64,000 nt of DNA, from contig NZ_JAUSFI010000039.1 in assembly GCF_030651495.1 (NCBI RefSeq), forward strand, positions 22,754 through 86,753, in the 5' to 3' direction. This document shows positions 1-8,963 of this stretch, in pieces (the stretch's first letter is position 1; each line of letters opens with the position of its first letter). Source of the stretch: Undibacterium sp. (GTDB lineage: Bacteria > Pseudomonadota > Gammaproteobacteria > Burkholderiales > Burkholderiaceae_D). The position numbers and the translations under genes are program-made. Below the pieces are notes generated by a model that was given only the letters and a program-made list of their open reading frames with translations, did no database searches and had not been told where the DNA came from.

Positions 1-713
1 ACCGTTTCTTGCGCAATCGTGTACCACTCGCTGTGCATGTGATGCTCCGCCAGATTTTCGGTGCGCACCGGCTGAAACGTGCCGGCACCGACGTGTAAGG
101 TCACGTAGGCAAAGCGCACGCCCTTGGCGCGGCAGCGCTCTAGCAAGGCTTCGTCAAAATGCAGCCCGGCGGTAGGCGCCGCCACGGCACCGGGCACGCG
201 CGAATACACGGTCTGGTAACGCTGCTCGTCGAAGCCATCGGCGTCATGCGTGATATACGGCGGCAAAGGCAGGCGGCCATGCGCCTCGATCAGCTCAAAC
301 ACATCGCCCGGGAATTGCAGGGTATAAAACTCGCCAACCCGTTCGCCGACGATGACATCAAAAGACTCGGCCAGGCGGATCTTGCTGCCGGCCGGTGGCG
401 ACTTGGAAGCGCGCACTTGCGCCAGCACCGCATGTTGATCCGAGGTATTGGCCAGCACGCGCTCGACCAACACTTCAACCTTGCCGCCAGTTTCCTTGAC
501 GCCGAAGAAGCGCGCCTTTAACACGCGGGTATCGTTAAACACCAGCAAATCGCCGTCAGAGAGTTGCTCGACGACATCCGCGAAAGTGCGGTCGTGCAAG
601 CCATCACCGTCCGCATCCACTTTCAGGAGGCGCGAAGCGGAGCGTTGCGGCAGCGGCGTTTGCGCGATCAAGGCTTCGGGCAAATCAAAATCAAAATCGG
701 ACAAGGAATACAT
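1..713 (-). CDS. queA: QueA, tRNA ribosyltransferase-isomerase (3' part outside window)
   Basis: S-adenosylmethionine:tRNA ribosyltransferase-isomerase moves the ribosyl part of SAM onto 7-aminomethyl-7-deazaguanine in tRNA, giving epoxyqueuosine at the wobble base of GUN anticodons. Reading the minus strand from the ATG at 711-713 gives an open frame of about 237 codons that leaves the window, against roughly 345 for the family. It starts [18 protein letters not shown]. Visible family blocks are [10 protein letters not shown] near residue 60, PTAGLHF near 180 and VGAGTF near 206. It diverges from recG across 286 bp that hold a REP-like palindrome 47 bp from its start codon. Identity is firm; the C-terminus cannot be judged. 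Confidence 0.95.
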   Translation of the reverse strand, partial: MYSLSDFDFDLPEALIAQTPLPQRSASRLLKVDADGDGLHDRTFADVVEQLSDGDLLVFNDTRVLKARFFGVKETGGKVEVLVERVLANTSDQHAVLAQVRASKSPPAGSKIRLAESFDVIVGERVGEFYTLQFPGDVFELIEAHGRLPLPPYITHDADGFDEQRYQTVYSRVPGAVAAPTAGLHFDEALLERCRAKGVRFAYVTLHVGAGTFQPVRTENLAEHHMHSEWYTIAQET

Positions 714-759
714 GAAAGAAAATAAAAGAGTCAACACACAGGAAAAAAAATACGGCAAT

Positions 760-820
760 GCGCAATATCCATGCGCCTTTCAAGGCATTATTGGCTGGAA
801 AGGCGCATGGATACTGCGTA
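760..820. repeat. REP-like palindrome, CATGGAT/ATCCATG family, copy 1
   Basis: Two arms of about 23 bp (760-782 and 798-820) pair almost perfectly around a 15-base loop; the core is ATCCATGCGCCTTTC facing its reverse complement. It lies in the queA-recG divergent spacer. Related copies lie at 12463-12546, 30699-30800 and 37934-37992. The symmetry is seen directly; the REP label is inference. Confidence 0.75.
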
Positions 821-999
821 TCGCGTACAAAATTTGAGAGGTAAATTAGATAAACTAGAAAAAACGACAGAAATACCGTCCGCCGGGATCATGCACTGTA
901 TAAAAAACCAGTAGAATGTTATCCTAACAATGTCGCGCTCGGCACCACACGATTGCTTTCTTTAAGTAAAACCTAAAAACGTCCGCTATTTTACACGCC

Positions 1000-3096
1000 A
1001 TGACTATAGCCATCACTACCGCCGTGCCAGACGCCACACCAGCCGCTGCGCCAAAGCCCGCCAAGGCCAAGCCTGCCGCCACGCTGGAAGACAAGTTTGC
1101 CCGTCTGGGATTGCGCAAGAACATGGATTTTGTCTTGCATCTGCCGATGCGCTATGAAGATGAAACCGAGATCGTCGCCATGCGCGATGCCGGTTTTCGC
1201 GGTGGCAGCATGCTACAGGTCGAAGGCGTCGTCACCGAATGCGATATCCAGTACCGCCCCAGACGCCAGCTGGTCGTCACCATCGCCGACGATACGGCCC
1301 AGGTGGTCTTACGCTTCTTGAATTTTTACGGCAGCCAGATCAAGCAGATGGCGGTCGGTGCGCGTATCCGTGCACGCGGCGAATTGCGCCACGGTTTCTT
1401 TGGCGCAGAAATGGTCCATCCCAGCTATAAAATGGTGAATCAAGGCGCCGCCTTGCCGACCGCGCTCACGCCGGTGTATCCGGCCGGAGAAGGCATCTCG
1501 CAAATCATGCTGCGCAAAGCGATACGCATGGCCATCGACAAGGTCGATTGGCGCGACACACTGCGCCCCGAACTGCTGACCGAACTGCAACTCGATGGCT
1601 TTGAAGCGTCGGTCAAGTTGCTGCATAACCCGCCGCCGGATGCCGATCAATACAGCTTGATGGAGCATAGCCATCCGGCCTGGGAGCGCATGAAGTTTGA
1701 TGAACTGCTGGCACAGCAACTCTCGCTGAAACGTGCGCAAGCCGCACGCCGCAGCAAAGGTGCGACGGCTTTACCGCTGGTGGGCGAATTCTCGGCCGCG
1801 TTTTTAATGAACCTGCCGTTCGCACTGACCGGCGCGCAAGAACGCGTGCTGGCAGAAATCCGCGCCGACTTAAAGCAGGATTTCCCTATGCAACGGTTAT
1901 TGCAAGGCGATGTCGGCAGCGGCAAAACCATCGTCGCCGCGCTCGCCGCGGTACAGGCGATTGACAATGGATATCAGGCCGTCCTGATGGCGCCGACCGA
2001 AATTTTGGCCGAGCAGCATTTCCGTAAATTGGCCGCATGGCTGACGCCGCTGGGCATCAGCAGCGCCTGGCTGACCGGCGGCTTGAAAAAGAAAGAAAAA
2101 GACCTGGCGCTGGCTAGGATTGCCTCCGGCGAAGCGCAACTCATCATCGGTACCCATGCGCTGATACAAGACACGGTACAATTTGCCAAACTCGGTTTAG
2201 TCATCGTCGACGAGCAGCATCGCTTTGGCGTGGGCCAGCGCCTGAGCTTGCGCAACAAGGGGCTGAGCGGACAGGTGCCGCATCAACTGATGATGTCGGC
2301 CACCCCGATACCGCGCACGCTGGCGATGACGTATTACGCCGATCTGGAAGTTTCGGTGATCGATGAACTGCCGCCCGGCCGCACCCCGATCGTGACGCGC
2401 ATGGTCGATCAGCAGAGACGCGAAGAAGTCATCGCACGCGTGCATGCCGCCGCCCAAGATGGCAAGCAAGTGTATTGGGTCTGCCCGCTGATCGAAGAAT
2501 CCGAAGCGCTGCAATTGCAAACCGCGACCGACACCCACGCCATGCTGGCCGCCGCGCTGCCCGACCTGCAGATCGGACTGGTACACGGACGCATGAAAGC
2601 GGCCGACAAGCAAGCCGTGATGGACGCCTTTATCCGCAATGAAGTGCAGGTCTTGGTCGCCACCACCGTGATTGAAGTCGGGGTCGACGTACCAAATGCC
2701 AGCCTGATGGTGATCGAACATGCCGAGCGTTTTGGCCTGTCGCAATTGCACCAGTTACGCGGACGGGTCGGCCGCGGCGCCAATGCCAGCGTCTGCCTGC
2801 TGCTATACCAGGGGCCGCTGGGCGGCACCGCCAAACAGCGACTGATGACGATGCGCGAAAGCACCGACGGTTTTGAGATTGCCCGCAAAGACCTGGAGCT
2901 GCGCGGCCCCGGCGAATTTCTCGGCGCGCGCCAGTCGGGCGAAGCCATGCTGCGCTTTGCCAACCTCGAAACCGATCAGTGGCTGGTCGACAAGGCACGC
3001 CAGTTAGCCATTGAGTTGCTGCAACACGACCTGCCCACGGTCGAGGCGCATTTACAGCGCTGGCTTGGGCAAAAAGAAGAATTTTTGCGCGTCTAA
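1000..3096 (+). CDS. recG: RecG, ATP-dependent DNA helicase
   Basis: RecG is a monomeric superfamily 2 translocase that reverses stalled replication forks and branch-migrates Holliday junctions and R-loops. At 698 aa it matches the usual length (about 690). An OB-fold wedge domain occupies roughly residues 70-180. Walker A GDVGSGKT begins at residue 303 and the DEQH box lies near 404. The helicase C-terminal half carries the family run QLHQLRGRVGRG near 580. The N-terminal 30 residues are an Ala/Pro/Lys-rich extension before LEDKFARLGLRK, the first recognisable family block, so a later start is possible, but the next in-frame ATG would cut into conserved sequence. A GNAT gene follows 40 bp downstream. 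Confidence 0.98.
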   Translation: MTIAITTAVPDATPAAAPKPAKAKPAATLEDKFARLGLRKNMDFVLHLPMRYEDETEIVAMRDAGFRGGSMLQVEGVVTECDIQYRPRRQLVVTIADDTAQVVLRFLNFYGSQIKQMAVGARIRARGELRHGFFGAEMVHPSYKMVNQGAALPTALTPVYPAGEGISQIMLRKAIRMAIDKVDWRDTLRPELLTELQLDGFEASVKLLHNPPPDADQYSLMEHSHPAWERMKFDELLAQQLSLKRAQAARRSKGATALPLVGEFSAAFLMNLPFALTGAQERVLAEIRADLKQDFPMQRLLQGDVGSGKTIVAALAAVQAIDNGYQAVLMAPTEILAEQHFRKLAAWLTPLGISSAWLTGGLKKKEKDLALARIASGEAQLIIGTHALIQDTVQFAKLGLVIVDEQHRFGVGQRLSLRNKGLSGQVPHQLMMSATPIPRTLAMTYYADLEVSVIDELPPGRTPIVTRMVDQQRREEVIARVHAAAQDGKQVYWVCPLIEESEALQLQTATDTHAMLAAALPDLQIGLVHGRMKAADKQAVMDAFIRNEVQVLVATTVIEVGVDVPNASLMVIEHAERFGLSQLHQLRGRVGRGANASVCLLLYQGPLGGTAKQRLMTMRESTDGFEIARKDLELRGPGEFLGARQSGEAMLRFANLETDQWLVDKARQLAIELLQHDLPTVEAHLQRWLGQKEEFLRV

Positions 3097-3136
3097 AAAT
3101 TAACAACTCCCACTGACAAAGTTAGGAAAGAACCGC

Positions 3137-3631
3137 ATGTTAACCATCATCGATGCCGACTTGAACAACCCGCAACATGCTGCCGCACTCGTGCAGCTGC
3201 TGAATGACTATGCCTGCGACCCGATGGGCGGCGCCGAACCCATATCCGATTTTTGCAAAACCAACCTGATCGCCGAGCTTAAAAAACGCCCAGGCATCTG
3301 TGCGGTGCTGGCCCTGGTCGACGGCAAACCGGCGGGGTTCAGTATCTGCATGGAAGGTTTCTCTACCTTTGCCTGCCAACCCTTGCTGAATATCCACGAC
3401 TTTGCCGTCGCCAGCGCGTTTCGCGGCCTTGGCATCGGCAGAAAAATGCTGGCGCATATACAACAGCTCGCCAGGCAACGCGGCTGTTGCAAAATCACAC
3501 TAGAGGTATTGCAAGGCAATACACCGGCCCGCGCACTGTATACCGATGTCGGCTTTGCCGGTTACGAACTGGACCCGGCCATGGGCGGCGCACTCATGAT
3601 GCAGAAAAAATTATTGCCTTCGATCAAATAG
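3137..3631 (+). CDS. GNAT family N-acetyltransferase
   Basis: A 164-residue single-domain acetyltransferase of the Gcn5-related fold, which transfers acetyl from acetyl-CoA to an amine. The acetyl-CoA pyrophosphate loop shows as FRGLGIGRKML near residue 95-105 (the Q/R-x-x-G-x-G signature), followed by the helix and the C-terminal GNTPARALYTDVGF block typical of motif B. The start ATG has AGGAAAG eight bases upstream. It sits 40 bp after recG on the same strand and could be cotranscribed. The substrate cannot be read from sequence; small-molecule and protein targets are both possible. Confidence 0.9.
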   Translation: MLTIIDADLNNPQHAAALVQLLNDYACDPMGGAEPISDFCKTNLIAELKKRPGICAVLALVDGKPAGFSICMEGFSTFACQPLLNIHDFAVASAFRGLGIGRKMLAHIQQLARQRGCCKITLEVLQGNTPARALYTDVGFAGYELDPAMGGALMMQKKLLPSIK

Positions 3632-3725
3632 AACACTCATGCTATTACGGGATCAGGATAGAATAAGCGCCGAATCGGCATCAAATACCCTCCCTACTGA
3701 TCACCCTTTTTTACAGGAAAACACC

Positions 3726-4631
3726 ATGAGTATCGATTTTACAGGCCGCGTTGCGATTGTTACCGGTGCCGGCGGCGGACTCGGGCGCGAACACGCCTTG
3801 GCACTGGCCAAACGCGGCGCCAAAGTCGTCGTCAATGATCTGGGCGGTGCCAGAGATGGCTCGGGCGCTTCATCGGCAGCAGCGCTGGCGGTAGTCGAAG
3901 AGATCAAGGCAGCCGGAGGCGAAGCGATTGCCAACGGCGCTTCGGTGACCGATTTTGCCGCGGTACAAGAGATGGTGCAACAGGCGATGGATACCTGGGG
4001 CCGGGTCGACATTCTGATCAACAATGCCGGCATCTTGCGCGACAAGAGCTTTGCCAAGATGGAACTGGACGATTTTAAACTGGTGCTCGACGTGCACCTG
4101 ATGGGCGCAGTCAATTGCTGCAAGGCAGTCTGGCCGATCATGACGGAACAAAAATACGGCCGCATCATGATGACCACATCCTCTTCCGGCCTGTACGGTA
4201 ATTTCGGCCAATCCAATTATGGCGCGGCCAAAATGGCACTGGTCGGCCTGATGCAAACCTTGTCACTGGAAGGCGCCAAGTTTGATATCCGCGTCAATAG
4301 CCTGGCGCCCACCGCGGCCACCCGCATGACGGAGAGCCTGTTCCCCGAAACCATGCTGCAAGCGCTGCAACCCTCGGACGTGGTACCGGCGATGCTGGTA
4401 TTGGTCGCCGCAGATGCACCGACGCGCACCATCCTCTGCGCCGGCGCTGGCAGTATCGAAGCGGCACATATCACCATGACGCAAGGCGCCTGGATAGGCC
4501 GCGGCGCAGATGCGCCAGAACAATTGGCAGCACAATTGGCGGACATCAAAAACCGTGAAGGCGAGATCGTGCCAGAAAGCGGCATGGCGCAAGGCCACCA
4601 TGAATTGACCAGGGCGATGAGCAAGCACTAA
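3726..4631 (+). CDS. SDR family oxidoreductase (multifunctional-enzyme-like)
   Basis: A 301-aa short-chain dehydrogenase/reductase. The Rossmann motif TGAGGGLGREHA lies at residues 12-23, NNAGIL near 98, and the catalytic Ser-Tyr-Lys set shows as SSSGLYGNFGQSNYGAAK near 150-170. The stretch KRGAKVVVNDLGGARDGSG is characteristic of the dehydrogenase part of peroxisomal multifunctional enzyme type 2 and its bacterial relatives, so a 3-hydroxyacyl-CoA or related acyl substrate is likely (inference). An in-frame ORF extends upstream to 3639. I chose the ATG at 3726 because it has AGGAAAA before it and MSIDFTGRVAIVTGAG is the normal family N-terminus. A strong hairpin follows the stop. Confidence 0.92.
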   Translation: MSIDFTGRVAIVTGAGGGLGREHALALAKRGAKVVVNDLGGARDGSGASSAAALAVVEEIKAAGGEAIANGASVTDFAAVQEMVQQAMDTWGRVDILINNAGILRDKSFAKMELDDFKLVLDVHLMGAVNCCKAVWPIMTEQKYGRIMMTTSSSGLYGNFGQSNYGAAKMALVGLMQTLSLEGAKFDIRVNSLAPTAATRMTESLFPETMLQALQPSDVVPAMLVLVAADAPTRTILCAGAGSIEAAHITMTQGAWIGRGADAPEQLAAQLADIKNREGEIVPESGMAQGHHELTRAMSKH

Positions 4632-4655
4632 ACCAAGTCGGCATTGATGTCGCAC

Positions 4656-4694
4656 GCGAAAGAGATAAGGCATCAGCAAACTTATCTCTTTCGC
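4656..4694. terminator. 14-bp perfect hairpin after the SDR gene
   Basis: GCGAAAGAGATAAG (4656-4669) pairs with CTTATCTCTTTCGC (4681-4694) around an 11-base loop, 24 bp after the SDR stop. No U-tract follows directly (the next bases are AATTGATAAAAA), so it may be an mRNA 3'-end stabiliser rather than a classical intrinsic terminator. Confidence 0.55.
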
Positions 4695-4706
4695 AATTGA
4701 TAAAAA

Positions 4707-4796
4707 TAAATACTGGGTAGGGGTATCACTAAAATACCAGCCATAACGCCCTATATTCGTGCGCTAGACGTGCGCTACCTTTACATACTCCCCCTG
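4707..4796. repeat. ATACTCCCCC-box palindrome family, divergent copy A
   Basis: Between the SDR gene and oxyR, a box TACTGGGTAGGGGTAT (4711-4726) and a box ATACTCCCCCTG (4785-4796) flank a core GCGCTAGACGTGCGCTAC. Copy C at 45154-45236 has a matching core, GCGCTAATAACGTGCGCTAT. In this copy the left box points the other way from copies B, C and D. Family membership is inferred from visual alignment. Confidence 0.55.
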
Positions 4797-4868
4797 TTTT
4801 ATTAAAATAACCAACCGATACCAAAACCGTTTGCTGACGCTGTTGCGAGTCTGTGCCACACTATCGGC

Positions 4869-5813
4869 ATGACTCTCACAGAATTAAAATACATCGTTGC
4901 AGTAGCCCGCCATAAACACTTTGGTCACGCGGCCGAGGCTTGCTTTGTGGCGCAACCCACCCTCTCTGTTGCGATTAAAAAACTCGAAGACGAGTTAGGC
5001 GTCACCATCTTTGAACGCGGCGGGACTGAAGTTTCGACCACGCCACTAGGTGCGCAAATCGTCGCCCAGGCTGAGCGGGTACTGGAACAAACGGCCGCCA
5101 TCAAAGAAATCGCCAAACAAAATAAAGATCCGCTGGCGGGCCCTTTCCGTCTTGGCGTGATTTATACCATTGCGCCTTATTTGCTCCCGGCCCTGGTCAA
5201 AACCATGATCAAGACCGTACCGCAAATGCCGCTGGTCTTGCAGGAAAACTTTACCGTCAAGCTGATGGAATTACTGCGCCAGGGCGAACTCGATGCCGCC
5301 ATCATGGCGCTGCCGCTGCCGGATCAAGGCATGATGGTGCAGGCGCTCTACGATGAACCGTTTGTGGTCGCCATGCCGAAAGACCATGCCTGGGCCGAAC
5401 GCAGCAGCGTCTCGGCGCAAGAACTCAAGTCCGAAACCATGCTTTTGCTGGGCAACGGTCATTGCTTCCGCGATCAGGTGCTAGAAGTATGCCCGGAAAT
5501 GGCGCGCTTCTCGACTGCCGGCGACGGCATCACCCGCACCTTTGAAGGCTCGTCACTGGAAACCATACGCCACATGGTTGCTTCCGGCATCGGCATCACG
5601 GTATTGCCGATGGCGTCGATTAGCAATCTCGATGCCAAAGATGGCATGCTGCGTTGTATTCCCTTTAGTGCGCCCGTCCCCGACAGGCGGGTCGTGATTG
5701 CCTGGCGCAAGAGTTTTACCCGCCAGGCCGCAATCGAAGCGATACGTCAAGCTGTACTCAATTGCAATTTAGCTGGCGTCACCATGCTCGATGAAGCCGC
5801 TATGGCGCAATAA
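4869..5813 (+). CDS. oxyR: OxyR, peroxide-sensing LysR regulator
   Basis: A 314-residue LysR-type activator of peroxide-defence genes (catalase, alkyl hydroperoxide reductase and others). The winged helix-turn-helix covers residues 1-60 (MTLTELKYIVAVARHKHFG). The redox switch is intact: in the stretch GHCFRDQVLEVC the two cysteines fall exactly at residues 199 and 208, the numbering of the E. coli peroxidatic and resolving pair. The effector domain ends in a normal LysR C-terminus. It has its own promoter region (237 bp upstream, holding a hairpin and a repeat). After the stop a weak hairpin CTGCGG/CCGCAG (5837-5860) precedes ubiA. Linkage recG-oxyR-ubiA is familiar in Burkholderiales. Confidence 0.97.
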   Translation: MTLTELKYIVAVARHKHFGHAAEACFVAQPTLSVAIKKLEDELGVTIFERGGTEVSTTPLGAQIVAQAERVLEQTAAIKEIAKQNKDPLAGPFRLGVIYTIAPYLLPALVKTMIKTVPQMPLVLQENFTVKLMELLRQGELDAAIMALPLPDQGMMVQALYDEPFVVAMPKDHAWAERSSVSAQELKSETMLLLGNGHCFRDQVLEVCPEMARFSTAGDGITRTFEGSSLETIRHMVASGIGITVLPMASISNLDAKDGMLRCIPFSAPVPDRRVVIAWRKSFTRQAAIEAIRQAVLNCNLAGVTMLDEAAMAQ

Positions 5814-6025
5814 GCCACCGACTTCAACTGACAAACCTGCGGCCCATTAAGCGTCCGCAGCAGAAAACTGGCACCCAGCGACTCGCGACTCTGCCGGCTT
5901 GCGTCGCCACCAAAAGCAGAGAGGTTGCCACGGGCAATCTGCATCTGACTCACGCCCCCTACTCTGAACGTTAGCCCTTATAATTCTTTTTCATTTATTT
6001 TTTCAGCGCCGCCTATTCTTTCCAG

Positions 6026-6907
6026 GTGCCCCTCCCATTTATGACAGCGTTTTTGACACGAGCCTCTCTTTATTTCCAACTGCTACGATTGAATAAGCCG
6101 ATCGGCATCTTGTTATTGCTATGGCCGACGCTGGCAGCAATATGGCTAGCCTCAGATGGCAAGCCCGACTGGCGCTTAATCACCATTTTCACACTGGGAA
6201 CCGTGTTGATGCGCTCTGCTGGTTGCGCCATCAACGATTACGCCGACAGGGATTTTGACAAATACGTCAAACGCACGGCAGAACGCCCTTTGACCAGCGG
6301 CAAGATCAAAGCGTGGGAGGCGATGATGCTTGCGCTGGTTCTGGCACTGATGTCGTTTGCATTGATCCTGCCATTGAATGCCCTTACCAAGCAGCTATCT
6401 GTTGCAGCGGTATTGATTGCCGCCAGCTACCCTTATTTCAAACGGTTTTTTGCCATCCCGCAAGCCTATCTGGGCATCGCTTTTGGCTTTGGCATCCCGA
6501 TGGCTTTTGCAGCAATACAAAATACGGTACCCGTAACCGCCTGGATTTTGCTGCTCGCCAATGTATTTTGGGCGATCGCCTACGATACTGAATATGCCAT
6601 GGTAGATAAGGACGACGATCTTAAAATTGGCATCCACACCTCAGCGATCACCTTTGGCCAGTATGACGTCCTGGCTATCATGCTTTGCTATACCCTGAGT
6701 TTTGCATTGATAGGGCTTAGCGGCTGGCAATTCGGCTTGAGAGGCTGGTTTCTGGCAGGACTGGGGCTTGCGTCCGGCTGTGCGATCTATCATTACACCT
6801 TGATCCGCGAGCGCGACAGGATGCGTTGTTTTGCGGCATTTCGCCACAATAACTGGTTGGGCGCAGCCATTTTTGGCGGTATCGCACTCGACTATGCGTT
6901 CCGATAA
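6026..6907 (+). CDS. ubiA: UbiA, 4-hydroxybenzoate polyprenyltransferase
   Basis: An integral-membrane prenyltransferase that attaches the polyprenyl tail to 4-hydroxybenzoate in ubiquinone synthesis. The polyprenyl-diphosphate/Mg2+ motif NDYADRDFD lies near residue 72 and the second acidic motif is seen in [17 protein letters not shown] near 190. About eight hydrophobic segments alternate with short loops. The frame opens with GTG at 6026; an ATG at 6041 ([17 protein letters not shown]) is an equally good start, giving 288 aa, and neither has a convincing ribosome-binding site. Its product feeds the same pathway as coq7 at 49.8 kb. Confidence 0.96.
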   Translation: MPLPFMTAFLTRASLYFQLLRLNKPIGILLLLWPTLAAIWLASDGKPDWRLITIFTLGTVLMRSAGCAINDYADRDFDKYVKRTAERPLTSGKIKAWEAMMLALVLALMSFALILPLNALTKQLSVAAVLIAASYPYFKRFFAIPQAYLGIAFGFGIPMAFAAIQNTVPVTAWILLLANVFWAIAYDTEYAMVDKDDDLKIGIHTSAITFGQYDVLAIMLCYTLSFALIGLSGWQFGLRGWFLAGLGLASGCAIYHYTLIRERDRMRCFAAFRHNNWLGAAIFGGIALDYAFR

Positions 6908-7049
6908 ATTAGGCAGAAAAGTCCGATAAGAAAGATATTTTTAATTTGTTGCGATCATGCTTTTTTTTGACCTGACGCAAACATTGATAATCCGTTATGC
7001 TTATAATCAATTTACTAATTTCTTTATCATCAATCTAAAAGGAACCATC

Positions 7050-7358
7050 ATGAATTCAGCAGAACAACACAAAGAAAAGCTGATGCACGACCTGAACCTA
7101 GTGATCAGGGATGCAGAAGATTTACTCAGACATTCAGAGCAAGCTGCAGGCGATGGATTTAAATCGGCTAAAACAAAATTCGAATCGACCCTCCGAAATG
7201 CCAAGGCAGAAGTGGCGCGCATTGAGGATGTGGTAGTAACTAAAGGCAAGGATGCCGCGCGTGCGACCGATGTCTACGTCAAAGAAAATCCTTGGCAGTC
7301 AGCTGGTATTGCTGCCGGCGTCGGTCTCCTCGTTGGCCTGCTCATCGGACGCAAATAA
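7050..7358 (+). CDS. DUF883 family protein (YqjD/ElaB type)
   Basis: A 102-aa protein with a long amphipathic, charged helix (residues 1-75, rich in Glu, Lys and Ala) and a C-terminal glycine-rich membrane anchor, AGIAAGVGLLVGLLIGRK. That architecture is typical of the tail-anchored YqjD/ElaB family, which associates with ribosomes at the inner membrane in E. coli under stationary-phase control (family knowledge). The start at 7050 has AAAGGAACC just upstream; a longer in-frame reading from 6957 adds 31 residues unlike the family. It is followed at 3 bp spacing by a YqjE-like and then a YqjK-like gene, reproducing the enterobacterial yqjDEK order. Confidence 0.9.
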   Translation: MNSAEQHKEKLMHDLNLVIRDAEDLLRHSEQAAGDGFKSAKTKFESTLRNAKAEVARIEDVVVTKGKDAARATDVYVKENPWQSAGIAAGVGLLVGLLIGRK

Positions 7359-7361
7359 GAG

Positions 7362-7739
7362 ATGGCAATCGTCGACTCGGTAGGGCGTCTGGCAGCAACT
7401 ATAGTTGGCATCCTGCATACCAGATTGGCATTGGTGGCGGTAGAGGTAGAAGAAGAGCTGACACGCTTTTCTTCTTATCTATTGTGGTCGCTAGTGGCGC
7501 TATTTTGTGCGGGGATTGCCGTCTTGCTTGGCGTTTTGCTGGTCGTCGCCTTTTTTTGGGATACCCATAGACTAGAGGTATTACTCTCTCTGATTGGTGT
7601 ATTTACCGGCATTGCGCTGATACTTGGATGGCGTCTGCGAGCAGCTTTGCACAGCAAGCCAAGATTGCTCGCGTATACGCTCGAAGAATTGAGACAGGAC
7701 GCATCAAGTCTGCGAGGCGAGGCTGGCGAACAGCGCTAA
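7362..7739 (+). CDS. Phage holin family / YqjE-like membrane protein
   Basis: A 125-aa inner-membrane protein with two strong hydrophobic segments, roughly residues 40-68 and 73-97, joined by the short polar turn DTHRLE. An amphipathic N-terminal helix (VGRLAATIVGILHTRLALVA) precedes them. It matches the YqjE/holin-superfamily III pattern. The family name does not imply phage origin: it sits second in a compact yqjD-yqjE-yqjK-like operon, 3 bp after the DUF883 gene and 3 bp before the next. Function unknown; a role in membrane-envelope stress is inference from its E. coli counterparts. Confidence 0.85.
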   Translation: MAIVDSVGRLAATIVGILHTRLALVAVEVEEELTRFSSYLLWSLVALFCAGIAVLLGVLLVVAFFWDTHRLEVLLSLIGVFTGIALILGWRLRAALHSKPRLLAYTLEELRQDASSLRGEAGEQR

Positions 7740-7742
7740 TTT

Positions 7743-8075
7743 ATGTCAAATTTCTCAGAACATCTTAGCCTTCGGCGCCAGACCTTGCTGGCAAAAAGTC
7801 AGGCAGAGCGCATGCTGCTAACACAGCACAGCAAACAGCTTAGACAATCCTTATTGCTTGCCGATATAGGATTTAACGTCGGCTGTCAGATCGCCGGCAA
7901 AATAAAACAGCGTCCCGCCATAGGGATAGGATTGCTCGTCGCCCTACTCGTTATCAAGCCAGCACGCGTGCTTTCATTCTTGAAAAATGGGGTAGCTGCC
8001 TGGCAAATTTGGCAAAATATCGCACCTGCCCTCAAACGATTCCAGGACGGCAATTCAGCGAGTAACCGTCACTGA
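7743..8075 (+). CDS. YqjK-like small protein
   Basis: A 110-aa basic protein. An Arg/Gln/Leu-rich helix (residues 5-45, LRRQTLLAKSQAERMLL) is followed by one hydrophobic stretch, PAIGIGLLVALLVIKPARV, near residues 58-76, and a positively charged tail. Content and position (last of three after DUF883 and holin-like genes, 3 bp spacing) match YqjK; sequence similarity is only of a general kind, so the name is tentative. Its stop codon lies inside a 12-bp perfect inverted repeat, and the gene ends 60 bp from the convergent proC stop. Confidence 0.7.
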   Translation: MSNFSEHLSLRRQTLLAKSQAERMLLTQHSKQLRQSLLLADIGFNVGCQIAGKIKQRPAIGIGLLVALLVIKPARVLSFLKNGVAAWQIWQNIAPALKRFQDGNSASNRH

Positions 8076-8083
8076 ATTGCCGT
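8047..8083. terminator. Hairpin spanning the yqjK-like stop codon
   Basis: ACGGCAATTCAG (8047-8058) and CTGAATTGCCGT (8072-8083) are perfect 12-base complements with a 13-base loop; the TGA stop at 8073-8075 is in the right arm. No T-run follows. A 14-bp direct duplication, CCGTCACTGAATTG then CCGTCACTGAATTA (8066-8093), overlaps it, with a third partial copy at 8111. A role in 3'-end formation between convergent genes is inference. Confidence 0.45.
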
Positions 8084-8135
8084 CACTGAATTAGTCCTCA
8101 TTGAATCAATCGTCACTGACTTGTCTGCCACGACA

Positions 8136-8963
8136 TTAAGACTGCGCGCCAAACTCATCGCCCAACTCTTTTCCACGGTGCGCTGCTGCTTTAATGGCTT
8201 CAACAATGGCAGATTTAATCCCGCTCTGTTCCATGCTAGATATCGCCGCATAGGTAGTGCCTCCTTTAGAAGTCACACGCTCACGCAATACCGACACTGG
8301 CTCCGCTGAATTGGCGGCCAGTTGTGCCGCACCGTTAAAGGTGGCAATAGCAAGTTGCGTACCCTGCTCGAGGCTTAAGCCAAGTTCTAACGCCGCTTCT
8401 TGCATCGCCTCAATAAAGTAAAACACATACGCCGGACCGCTACCCGAAACCGCCGTAACGGCGTCGATCAAGCTTTCATCCTCTAGCCAAACCGTTTCCC
8501 CGACAGCATTCATGATGTCTTCCGCCGCTTGTTTTTGGGCTTGATCCACGCCTGCCATCGCAACCAATCCCGTGATCCCTTTACCTATCAGTGCCGGAGT
8601 ATTGGGCATAGTCCGGACAATTTTGTCGTAGCCATTTAACCAGCGCGAGATATCGGTAGCACGGATACCCGCAGCAATCGACAACAACAATTGTCCAGAA
8701 AGATACGGGGCCAACGCGGCGACCACTTCATGCAATTGCTGTGGCTTGACCGACAAGATAATGACATCCATCGGTTCTAGCGCCGCATCAATCTGCAAGG
8801 CAGTATTGACGCCAAATGCGGTCGCCATTTTGGTGAGCGAGATTTGATTCGGGTCAACCACATGAATATTTTCAGGAATGGTTAAGCTCTCAAGCAAACC
8901 GCCAATCAGCGCGTTGGCCATATTCCCGCCGCCGATAAAACCTATTTTCAATTTATTTTGCAT
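8136..8963 (-). CDS. proC: ProC, pyrroline-5-carboxylate reductase
   Basis: Catalyses the last step of proline synthesis, NAD(P)H reduction of 1-pyrroline-5-carboxylate. The N-terminal Rossmann motif is IGFIGGGNMANALIGGL, and the C-terminal dimerisation/active domain carries AVSGSGPAYVFYFIEAM near residue 170-185 and VTSKGGTTYAAI near 240, both diagnostic. The ATG at 8961-8963 gives 275 aa, the normal length; an ATG 24 bases further upstream would add MRFLEKEI, which the family lacks. The start overlaps the end of yggS by 11 bp, so the two are translationally close and probably one operon. Confidence 0.97.
   Translation of the reverse strand: MQNKLKIGFIGGGNMANALIGGLLESLTIPENIHVVDPNQISLTKMATAFGVNTALQIDAALEPMDVIILSVKPQQLHEVVAALAPYLSGQLLLSIAAGIRATDISRWLNGYDKIVRTMPNTPALIGKGITGLVAMAGVDQAQKQAAEDIMNAVGETVWLEDESLIDAVTAVSGSGPAYVFYFIEAMQEAALELGLSLEQGTQLAIATFNGAAQLAANSAEPVSVLRERVTSKGGTTYAAISSMEQSGIKSAIVEAIKAAAHRGKELGDEFGAQS

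Noticed and set aside
7362..7739. Holin-family gene as a sign of a prophage
   Set aside because: It sits in a yqjD-yqjE-yqjK-like operon among housekeeping genes with no other phage function or integration site nearby.
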